NCBI GenBank assembly: GCA_003446655.1
Contig: DMCZ01000158.1
Span: 2,739-8,456 of the forward strand
Origin: Thauera sp.
Lineage (GTDB): Bacteria; Pseudomonadota; Gammaproteobacteria; Burkholderiales; Rhodocyclaceae
Direction of reading: 5' to 3'
DNA length: 5,718 nt
Shown: one piece after another, positions 1 to 5,287 of the stretch
Layout: each line of letters starts with the position of its first letter
Numbering within the stretch: the stretch's first letter is position 1
Made by a program: the position numbers and the translations under genes
Notes under the pieces: model-generated
Database searches by the model: none
What the model saw: the letters and a program-made list of their open reading frames with translations, nothing else
Told to the model about the DNA's origin: nothing

Positions 1-435
1 CCTGACGCAGCCCCCGCCCAGGAGAAAGCCAGGGAAGCGGGTCGGGAAGCGGTCGAGGCCGCACGCGAAGCTGCAGACAAGGCCGGCGAAGCGGCAAAGA
101 AGCTCGGCGAAGCCGGTGCCGCAGCGGTGCAGGCGGTGGTCGAAACCACCGAGGAGAAGGTGCGCGAGGGTGTCGAAGCGACCGCTGGCAGCGAGGCGAC
201 CGTGCGCGATGCCAAGGAAGCGGCCGAGCAAGCGGCCCACAGGATTGCCGAGGCGACGCGCGATGCCGCACAGCGCTTGAAGGAAGCGGGGAAGGACGCC
301 ATCGAAAGCGTACGCGCGAAGGCCGACACGGCGGGCGAGGAGGCTGACGCGGATGGGAAGGCTGAGGGTGAACAGGCGCCCGCTCCGGTCGAGGAGCGCC
401 CCGCAGATACGGCCGACACCGGCGTCGCGCGCTGA
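1..435 (+). CDS. Ala/Glu/Lys-rich helical protein, 3' end only
   Basis: This frame is open from the first base of the window to the TGA at 433-435, so 144 residues of the C-terminal part are visible and the true start lies outside. A GTG at 127 is in frame, but the sequence upstream has the same composition and is clearly coding, so I do not take it as the start. The protein is dominated by A, E, K, R, D, G and V, with no Cys, Trp, Tyr, Phe, Met or Asn in the visible part. Short repeats of the type (A/R)EAA-x-(K/R)-A-GEA suggest long amphipathic or coiled helices, as in LEA-like or apolipoprotein-like bacterial proteins. The last 30 or so residues turn acidic and rich in Pro, Ala and Thr and look disordered. 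No catalytic motif is visible. A stress-protective or envelope-associated structural role is possible, but function is unassigned and low-complexity composition makes homology unreliable. Confidence 0.75.
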   Translation, partial: PDAAPAQEKAREAGREAVEAAREAADKAGEAAKKLGEAGAAAVQAVVETTEEKVREGVEATAGSEATVRDAKEAAEQAAHRIAEATRDAAQRLKEAGKDAIESVRAKADTAGEEADADGKAEGEQAPAPVEERPADTADTGVAR

Positions 436-514
436 GCACCGCCGAGCGGAGATCGGTGTGCCAGAAGGCGGCTCGGAACGAGCGCCTCGGTCACGAGCTC
501 CGGGCGCGACCAGA

Positions 515-561
515 GCCTCAAGCGCTAAGGCTTCCGGGCACTAAGATCACGCCCTTGAGGC
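515..561 (+). promoter_or_regulatory. Inverted repeat covering the Shine-Dalgarno of the next gene
   Basis: The gap before the thioredoxin/DsbD-like gene holds an exact 8-bp inverted repeat, GCCTCAAG at 515-522 and CTTGAGGC at 554-561, separated by 31 nt. The right arm contains the only good ribosome binding site (GAGG at 557-560, 9 nt before the ATG at 570). If the arms pair in the mRNA, the site would be hidden. The left arm region can also form a smaller 5-bp hairpin, AGCCT 514-518 with AGGCT 528-532, which would exclude the longer pairing. Regulation is inference; an 8-bp repeat with this loop can arise by chance in GC-rich DNA. Confidence 0.25.
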
Positions 562-569
562 AGTCCAGC

Positions 570-1739
570 ATGCGTTACGTGATCTTGTTCCGGCTGTTGC
601 TGGTTTGCTGTGTGCTGGCGGTGCCCGGATTCGGCGCGCTCGCCCGGGCCGAGGCGGGCAGCGGATCGGCCCAGGCTGCGATCGGCCAGCGGCTGGCTGA
701 CGGGCAGGTGATCGAGGTCTTCGTGCGTGAAGGCTGTCCGCACTGTGCCGATGCCAAGGATTTTCTGGCCGAGCTGGCAGCGCGCCGGCCCGAGGTCCGG
801 ATTGTCTATCGGCAAGTGGATCGCGATCCGGCCGCACGCGATGCGCTGATCGAACTCAGCCGCCAGGTGGGCGCCTGGCCGCCCGGCGTGCCGACCTTCG
901 TGATCGGCTCGCGCGTGCTCGTCGGATTCGATGACGCCGAACACGTCGGCGCCGAACTGGTCCGCCTGCTCGACGAGGCCGCGCCGCGCGCACCGCCCGA
1001 CACGGTCGAATCCAGCCTGTTCGGCACCCTCAGGGCGAGCGAGATCGGCCTGCCGCTGTTCACGCTTGCGCTCGGCCTGCTCGACGGTTTCAACCCGTGC
1101 GCGATGTGGGTGCTGCTGTTCCTGCTGTCGCTGCTGGTGCGGCTGCAGGACCGCCGCCGCATGGCGATGGTGGCGGGCACCTTCGTGCTGGCCAGCGGCG
1201 CGGTCTATTACGCCTTCATGGCCGCCTGGCTCAACGTGTTCCTGTTCGTCGGCATGAGCGAGGCCGTGCGCATCGGCCTGGCGGCGCTGGCGATGCTGAT
1301 CGGCTTCATCAACGTCAAGGATTTCTTCGCCTTTCGCCGCGGGGTGTCGCTGTCAATCCCGGAGACGGCGAAGCCGGGCCTCTATGCGCGGGCGCGCGCC
1401 ATCCTGAAGGCGGAGTCCCTCCCCGCCTCGCTCGCCGCGGTGGCGGCGCTCGCGGTGGTGGTCAATTTCGTCGAGCTGTTGTGCACCGCCGGGCTGCCGG
1501 CAATCTACACCGCGGTGCTCACACAGCATGCGCTGTCGCCGCTCGCGCACTACGGCTACCTCGGGCTCTACATCCTCGCCTACATCGCCGACGATGCGCT
1601 GATGGTCGGCGCCGCGGTGCTGGCGCTCGGCAGCGGCAAGCTCGACGAGCGCGGCGGGCGCCGGCTCAAGCTGCTGTCGGGTGCGGTGATGCTGGCGCTC
1701 GGGCTGGTCATGCTGCTGCGGCCGCAGTGGCTGATGTAG
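570..1739 (+). CDS. Thioredoxin/glutaredoxin-fold domain fused to CcdA/DsbD-like transmembrane thiol transporter
   Basis: The product is 389 residues and probably carries reducing equivalents across the inner membrane or uses them on periplasmic disulfides. Residues 1-27 form a signal peptide or anchor (hydrophobic 4-24, A-R-A cleavage-like site at 25-27). Residues about 46-135 are a thioredoxin/glutaredoxin-like fold with the active site CPHC (Cys56, Cys59) and the cis-Pro loop GVPTF (Pro108). From about 160 a six-helix membrane domain follows (roughly 165-189, 199-222, 232-249, 285-317, 328-352, 367-384). Its helices 1 and 4 carry single cysteines, Cys177 in GFNPC and Cys305 in ELLCTAG, the pair expected for a CcdA/DsbD transmembrane redox couple. 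I chose the ATG at 570 because it follows GAGG by 9 nt and begins directly with the signal sequence; the frame also stays open upstream to a GTG at 456, which would add 38 residues without export features. DsbD itself has its thioredoxin domain at the C-terminus, so the order here is reversed and the DsbD alpha domain is absent. The exact substrate is unknown. Confidence 0.85.
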   Translation: MRYVILFRLLLVCCVLAVPGFGALARAEAGSGSAQAAIGQRLADGQVIEVFVREGCPHCADAKDFLAELAARRPEVRIVYRQVDRDPAARDALIELSRQVGAWPPGVPTFVIGSRVLVGFDDAEHVGAELVRLLDEAAPRAPPDTVESSLFGTLRASEIGLPLFTLALGLLDGFNPCAMWVLLFLLSLLVRLQDRRRMAMVAGTFVLASGAVYYAFMAAWLNVFLFVGMSEAVRIGLAALAMLIGFINVKDFFAFRRGVSLSIPETAKPGLYARARAILKAESLPASLAAVAALAVVVNFVELLCTAGLPAIYTAVLTQHALSPLAHYGYLGLYILAYIADDALMVGAAVLALGSGKLDERGGRRLKLLSGAVMLALGLVMLLRPQWLM

Positions 1740-1746
1740 CGCGCTC

Positions 1747-1773
1747 AAAAACGCCGCCGGTCGATGCGGCGGC
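1747..1773 (-). terminator. GC hairpin with U-tract only on the minus strand
   Basis: A 7-bp perfect stem, GCCGCCG 1753-1759 with CGGCGGC 1767-1773, and a 7-nt loop lie 13 nt after the stop codon of the thioredoxin/DsbD-like gene. Five A residues at 1747-1751 precede it on the plus strand, so read on the minus strand the hairpin is followed by TTTTT, the form of an intrinsic terminator. On the plus strand AAGGCG follows the stem with no T-run. It may stop antisense transcription or serve as a processed 3' end for the upstream plus-strand gene. No minus-strand gene is recognised just to its right that would need it. Confidence 0.45.
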
Positions 1774-1798
1774 AAGGCGCGTTCGGCACGGTAGGCCT

Positions 1799-1826
1799 TG
1801 GACATTGTTGGTCGCACCGGAATGAT
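1799..1826 (+). promoter_or_regulatory. Candidate sigma-70 promoter for the MATE gene
   Basis: TGGACA at 1799-1804 matches the -35 consensus at five of six positions. After a 16-bp spacer, AATGAT at 1821-1826 matches the -10 consensus at four of six. This segment is less GC-rich than its surroundings and lies between the hairpin at 1753-1773 and the MATE start at 1902, leaving a leader of roughly 70 nt. It would give the exporter its own transcription start. Found by eye only; transcription from the upstream gene is also possible. Confidence 0.35.
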
Positions 1827-1901
1827 CTGCTCGCATCCGCCCTCTTTATCCTTCGTGGACAAACGGCGATCATCGACGCTCTTGTTCCGCCCGCCCCGAG
1901 C

Positions 1902-3296
1902 ATGAGCGATTCCGCCGCCTCCGTCCCTCCGCCCTCCAGCCGTGCCATCGTCGGCCAGTTGCTGCACCTTGCCTGGCCGGTGCTGATCGCGCAGTTGCTG
2001 TCGATGACCATGATGGTCGCCGACACCGTGATCGCCGGCCGCTACGGCACCGAGGACCTCGCCGGCGTCGCCATCGGCAGCAGCTACTACATCTCGGTGG
2101 TGATGCTGCTCACCGGCACGCTGCAGGCGGTGGCGCCGACCATCGCCCACCATGTCGGCGCGCGCCGCCAGGAGGCGATCGCGCCTGCGCTGCAGCAGGG
2201 CTTCTGGCTCGCGCTGCTGCTCGCGGTGCCGGGCGTCGCGCTGATGCTCAGCCCCGGCTGGCTGCTCGAGCTGGCGAGCGTGCCGCCCGCGGTCGCCACC
2301 AAGGCCAGCGACTACCTGGCGGCTACCGCCCTCGGCCTGCCGGCGCTGCTGCTCTATCGCACCTTCTACGCCTTCAACAATGCGGTCGGCCGGCCGCGGG
2401 TGCTGATGGTGATCAGCGCCATCGTCATGACCACCCATATCCCGCTCGCCTGGGCGTTGACCAACGGTGCGTTCGGACTCGCCCCGCTGGGCGGGATGGG
2501 TTGCGGACTGTCGACCGCGATCGTGAACTGGCTCGCCTGCGCCTGCGGCGTCGCCTATCTGAGCCTGAACCCCGGCTACCGGCCGTACCGGCTCTTCCAT
2601 GCCTGGCAGCCGCCACAGCGCAAACCGCTCGGGCAACTGCTACGCCTCGGCCTGCCGATGGGGATGTCCACCTTCATCGACATCAGCTCCTTCACCCTCA
2701 TCGCCATCCTCGCCGCCCGTCTCGGCACCGAGACGGTGGCGGGCCACCGCGTCATCGCCAACTTCACCGGCATGATCTACATGCTGCCGCTGTCCTTGTC
2801 GATCGCCACCATGGTGCTGGTCGGGCAGTCGGCCGGCGCGCAGGACTGGCGGCGCGCCCAGCGTACCGCCCGCCTCGGCATGAAGCTGGCGCTCGGTTTT
2901 GCGCTCGTGATCGGCGTGCTGCTGTGGATGCTGCAGAAGCCGCTGGTGGCGTTCTCGACCACCGACCCGGCGGTGCAGGCGGTCGCGTTGGGGCTGGTTG
3001 TATGGCTGCTGCTCTACCAGGGTTTCGACGCCCTGCAGACCGTCGCCGCCCACGCCCTGCGGGGCTACAAGGTCACCCTGCTGCCGATGGTGGTGCACAC
3101 CTTGTGCTTCTGGGGCATCGGCCTGACCGGGGGCTACTGGCTGAGTTTCCACGCGCCCTGGCGCATCGACGCGCCTTCGGTGGCGGGGTTCTGGCAAGCC
3201 TGCGTGCTGGCCACGATCGTGGCGACGGTGCTGTTCGGCACCATGCTGCGCGGGGTGGCGAAGCGGCATGTACGCGAGGTGCCGGGCGTGGCGTAG
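1902..3296 (+). CDS. MATE-family multidrug efflux antiporter (NorM-like)
   Basis: The product is 464 residues, the usual length for a MATE exporter, with twelve hydrophobic segments expected in two six-helix halves. Such proteins sit in the inner membrane and expel cationic drugs and dyes in exchange for Na+ or H+. Family marks visible: the first-helix segment ADTVIAGRYG (Asp41), the mid-repeat LGGMGCG at 196-202 following a PLAW helix, the second-half opening LPMGMSTFID (Asp260) followed by the LGTETVAGH stretch at 274-282, and YQGFDALQT with ALRGYK (Asp376, 385-390). From memory of NorM, Asp41, Asp260 and Asp376 occupy the places of the membrane-embedded acidic residues used in cation coupling. 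I chose the ATG at 1902 because the family N-terminus begins a few residues later; the frame is open back to 1764, but that stretch does not look like protein. The ribosome binding site is weak. The C-terminal half begins without interruption and no truncation is seen. Substrate cannot be told from sequence. Confidence 0.92.
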   Translation: MSDSAASVPPPSSRAIVGQLLHLAWPVLIAQLLSMTMMVADTVIAGRYGTEDLAGVAIGSSYYISVVMLLTGTLQAVAPTIAHHVGARRQEAIAPALQQGFWLALLLAVPGVALMLSPGWLLELASVPPAVATKASDYLAATALGLPALLLYRTFYAFNNAVGRPRVLMVISAIVMTTHIPLAWALTNGAFGLAPLGGMGCGLSTAIVNWLACACGVAYLSLNPGYRPYRLFHAWQPPQRKPLGQLLRLGLPMGMSTFIDISSFTLIAILAARLGTETVAGHRVIANFTGMIYMLPLSLSIATMVLVGQSAGAQDWRRAQRTARLGMKLALGFALVIGVLLWMLQKPLVAFSTTDPAVQAVALGLVVWLLLYQGFDALQTVAAHALRGYKVTLLPMVVHTLCFWGIGLTGGYWLSFHAPWRIDAPSVAGFWQACVLATIVATVLFGTMLRGVAKRHVREVPGVA

Positions 3297-3330
3297 CGGC
3301 CGCGGGCGGGGCGTGCCCGGGGCCGGCCGC
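3296..3330. terminator. Nested GC hairpin between convergent genes
   Basis: The 67-bp gap between two convergent genes holds an outer inverted repeat, GCGGCC 3296-3301 with GGCCGC 3325-3330, and inside it CGGGC 3303-3307 with GCCCG 3315-3319 around a 7-nt loop. Neither side has a T-run, so it is not a classical intrinsic terminator, though a strong hairpin between convergent ends could pause polymerase or protect 3' ends in both directions. The whole gap is G/C-dense, so chance pairing is a real alternative. Confidence 0.3.
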
Positions 3331-3363
3331 TTCGGCACGTGGGCTGGCGCAGTGCGCGGCGCC

Positions 3364-5070
3364 TCAATCCGAGCCGCGCCGCCACACGGCGGCGAGCGCG
3401 CCGAGCTTCTGCCAGGCCGACAGGCGCTCGTCCGACACGGCATCGAGGAAGTCCGACAGGCGCTTCGATTTGACCATCGTATATATCGTCAGCCCGGTTG
3501 ATACCACGAACACCAGCGCGAAATAGAGCAGGCGCTCGCTCATCGGCGATTCGGCCTCGGCGAGCAGGTTCATGCCCAGGAAGCCGGTGGTGATGGTGCC
3601 GATGAGGCCGAAGATCGTCACCACGGTCAGCCGCACCACGGTGTTGGCCTGGCGGCGCAGGCTGTCGGCGTCGAGGTAGCTGTTCATGTCGGCGGTGCGC
3701 TCCTTGACCTCGGCGTAGAGCGCGTCGGTGCCCAGATGCGCGCTGGTCATGCGGAACAGCGCGCGCGTCTGCGCCTGCTCGGCGATGTCGTGGAACCAGT
3801 AGCGATGCGTGAAGCGCAGGAAGCCCTCGAAGCTCGCCCGGATCGCGCGCTTGAAACGCCGTACGCTCGCCGGGTCGGCGACGTGCAGGCGCTTCAGCGC
3901 CTCGACCAGGCGCTCCGAGAACATCAGCAGCGATGCCTTCTGGAAGTGCGCGATCAGGAACAGCAGGAAGTGCTGGTGACGGAACTGCGCCAGCACGCCG
4001 CGCTCGCGGTCGGTGAAGAAGGCCGACTTCGCATCGCCGACCACCACCAGCGCGTGGCCGCTGCACAGGTAGCGGGTGTAGGGTGCCGCGCCGCCGGCGG
4101 ACCAGAAGCGGTCGTAGCAGTAGCGGCGCTCGAAATCGTCCAGATGCGGTTCGGCGTAGGGCAGCGTGTCGCCGGCAGCCCTGTCGGCCCTGGCCTTCGC
4201 TTCCATCTTGTGTTCGTCGCGGGCTTCGCCAGGCCCCGCGCCGGTGACCAGGCCGAGGCGCACGAAGTCGTTGCGGGTGAGCGCACGCGGATCGTCGACC
4301 GCGACGTAGGCGGCCAGCGGCATGCGGTGATACTCGATCTGGCGGTAGCGCAGCAAGCCGCCCTGCTCCGCGTAGGCGCTCGCCAGCGGCTGCATCAGCC
4401 AGGCCCAGTGCGCGGCAATGCGCGGTGCGCGATGGCGGCTGACATGGGTCATGAACGCGGCACGCTCGTGCGCATCCGTCTGCGCCAGCACGCTGCCGTC
4501 GCGGCCGATCCATTCCGCGCTCGCCAGGCTGTGCAGCGCGCGTCCGTCCGTGTTCCAGCCCGAGGGGTAGGCGCGCCCGGCGCGGTACATCAGCTCCTGC
4601 ACCTGCGACAACGGCATGTCGTTGCCAGCGACCTCGACGTTCAGGATCACCACATCGACATCGAAGAAGAAGTACAAATGCACATGCACCACGTCGAGCG
4701 TCACCGGCGTGTCGGCCTCGCGCGCGGCGACGCGCACCGCTGCGATGTCGCGCCGCCGGAACACCCGCATCGGCGGTCCGGCATCGGCGTCCGAATCATC
4801 GCGTCGCAGGCGGCCCTCGCCGTACAGGAACTGCTGCACGTACGGCAGGAAGGTGACGAACTCGGTGTAGTGGCGCTCCTGGAAGACGCTGCCTTCGAGC
4901 TCGGCGTCGTGCTCCAGCTCCCGCCACGGGCAGGCCTCGCCCATGTCGCGCAGGATCTGCCACGGCCGCTGCTGCGCGCCCGAGCTCCCCGCGACCGGCA
5001 GCAGCCGCAGCGGCCACAGCAGGGCGAGGCGGAAATGCTGCACGACGGGTTCGGCGGTCGGTTCGGTCAT
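3364..5070 (-). CDS. CorA-like divalent cation transport protein with long soluble N-terminal domain
   Basis: The product is 568 residues. Its C-terminus has the CorA/MIT superfamily layout: a long helical stretch (about 355-480, including MNSYLDADSLRRQ) leading into TM1 at about 481-503, which ends with the signature Gly499-Met500-Asn501, a short acidic loop (Glu505, Glu507), then TM2 at about 514-533 and a basic cytoplasmic tail. CorA proteins are pentameric Mg2+/Co2+/Ni2+ channels of the inner membrane. Typical bacterial CorA is roughly 310-370 residues, so about 200 extra residues lie in the soluble part. That part contains a hydrophobic beta-like segment, HLYFFFDVDVVILNVEV at 131-147, followed by RAGRAYPSGW at 163-172, which I do not recognise as classical CorA. 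The start ATG at 5068-5070 is supported by GGAGA 8 nt upstream; the frame is open to an earlier ATG at 5175, but that 35-residue extension lacks such a site. It is convergent to the MATE gene and divergent from the fic-like gene. Transport activity and ion are inferred from the superfamily only. Confidence 0.82.
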   Translation of the reverse strand: MTEPTAEPVVQHFRLALLWPLRLLPVAGSSGAQQRPWQILRDMGEACPWRELEHDAELEGSVFQERHYTEFVTFLPYVQQFLYGEGRLRRDDSDADAGPPMRVFRRRDIAAVRVAAREADTPVTLDVVHVHLYFFFDVDVVILNVEVAGNDMPLSQVQELMYRAGRAYPSGWNTDGRALHSLASAEWIGRDGSVLAQTDAHERAAFMTHVSRHRAPRIAAHWAWLMQPLASAYAEQGGLLRYRQIEYHRMPLAAYVAVDDPRALTRNDFVRLGLVTGAGPGEARDEHKMEAKARADRAAGDTLPYAEPHLDDFERRYCYDRFWSAGGAAPYTRYLCSGHALVVVGDAKSAFFTDRERGVLAQFRHQHFLLFLIAHFQKASLLMFSERLVEALKRLHVADPASVRRFKRAIRASFEGFLRFTHRYWFHDIAEQAQTRALFRMTSAHLGTDALYAEVKERTADMNSYLDADSLRRQANTVVRLTVVTIFGLIGTITTGFLGMNLLAEAESPMSERLLYFALVFVVSTGLTIYTMVKSKRLSDFLDAVSDERLSAWQKLGALAAVWRRGSD

Positions 5071-5078
5071 GGGGCTCG

Positions 5079-5083
5079 TCTCC
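5079..5083 (-). promoter_or_regulatory. Ribosome binding site deciding the CorA-like start
   Basis: On the minus strand GGAGA ends 8 nt before the ATG at 5070-5068. This is the clearest Shine-Dalgarno in the window and favours this start over the in-frame ATG at 5175. The remaining upstream stretch to about 5205 contains no gene I can support and no convincing minus-strand promoter; TGGACA-like matches there lack a good -10 partner. Confidence 0.6.
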
Positions 5084-5205
5084 GTCGTTGCAGTTCTTCG
5101 CGCGCGATGACGCGTGACAGGCGGAATCTTCCCTAAAGTCCAGGGCCTGTCCAGTAACGCAGCGCAGATGTGCATCAGGTCTATCGTGTTCGCGTGCGGT
5201 GACGG

Positions 5206-5278
5206 AATCGCGCCACCGAAATGGCGCGATTAGCGTGATCGCGCCATAATCGCGCCACCAGGTTAATTAATCGCGCCA
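5206..5278. repeat. Five-copy ATCGCGCCA element array, probable operator cluster
   Basis: Five copies of (A/G)ATCGCGCCA occupy 73 bp just before the fic-like gene: 5206-5215 (+), 5222-5231 (inverted, TGGCGCGATT), 5237-5246 (+, first base G), 5248-5257 (+) and 5269-5278 (+). The wider consensus is TAATCGCGCCAY; copies 1 and 4 continue as CACC, the other three as CAT. Copies 1 and 2 form a perfect 10-bp inverted repeat with a 6-nt spacer, and copies 2 and 3 a 9-bp inverted repeat with a 7-nt spacer. Starts of the direct copies are 31, 11 and 21 bp apart, near 3, 1 and 2 helical turns, so they would face the same side of the DNA. The last copy ends 9 bp before the ATG at 5288. This arrangement suits cooperative binding of a regulator; the winged-helix domain encoded next door is the obvious candidate. 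A CRISPR array is excluded by the short unit and mixed orientation. Confidence 0.8.
5245..5250 (+). promoter_or_regulatory. Candidate -10 element of the fic-like gene, inside the repeat array
   Basis: CATAAT at 5245-5250 matches the sigma-70 -10 consensus at five of six positions and sits at the junction of repeat copies 3 and 4. The expected start of transcription, near 5257, would fall in copy 4 and leave a leader of about 30 nt. No good -35 lies at the right distance: the position is occupied by inverted copy 2. A second AT-rich candidate, TTAATTAA at 5263-5270, would give a leader of only about 10-15 nt. In either case a protein on the repeats would block polymerase. Confidence 0.35.
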
Positions 5279-5287
5279 TCCGCCCGC

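Noticed and set aside
437..458. Possible terminator after the helical protein (CACCG 437-441 with CGGTG 454-458)
   Set aside because: Only 5 bp of stem with a 12-nt loop and no T-run; not distinguishable from chance in this GC-rich gap.
456..569. Upstream GTG start at 456 for the thioredoxin/DsbD-like gene
   Set aside because: It would add 38 polar residues ahead of a clear signal peptide and lacks a ribosome binding site, whereas the ATG at 570 has GAGG at good spacing.
1353..2636. Long open frame on the minus strand across the end of the thioredoxin/DsbD-like gene and the start of the MATE gene
   Set aside because: Its translation is a Gln/Arg/His/Gly-rich low-complexity string typical of the antisense of GC-rich genes, and it spans two well-supported plus-strand genes.
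2501..3526. Plus-strand open frame overlapping the MATE gene and running into the convergent gap
   Set aside because: Frame-shifted, Arg/Pro/His-rich reading of the MATE coding sequence with no start signal; the MATE frame is intact over the same stretch.
3134..4513. Long minus-strand open frame overlapping the CorA-like gene in another frame
   Set aside because: Arg/Ala/Pro-rich out-of-frame reading of the real gene; no domain or hydrophobic pattern, and it runs across the MATE 3' end.
3736..5136. Long plus-strand open frame opposite the CorA-like gene
   Set aside because: Antisense shadow with biased Arg/Ala/Gln/His composition; the minus-strand frame has a GMN motif, two membrane helices and a good ribosome binding site.
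5206..5278. CRISPR array or plasmid-type origin iterons
   Set aside because: Units of 10-12 bp with gaps of 1-11 bp and one inverted copy do not fit CRISPR. No rep gene, DnaA box cluster or partition gene is present, so operator function is the simpler reading.
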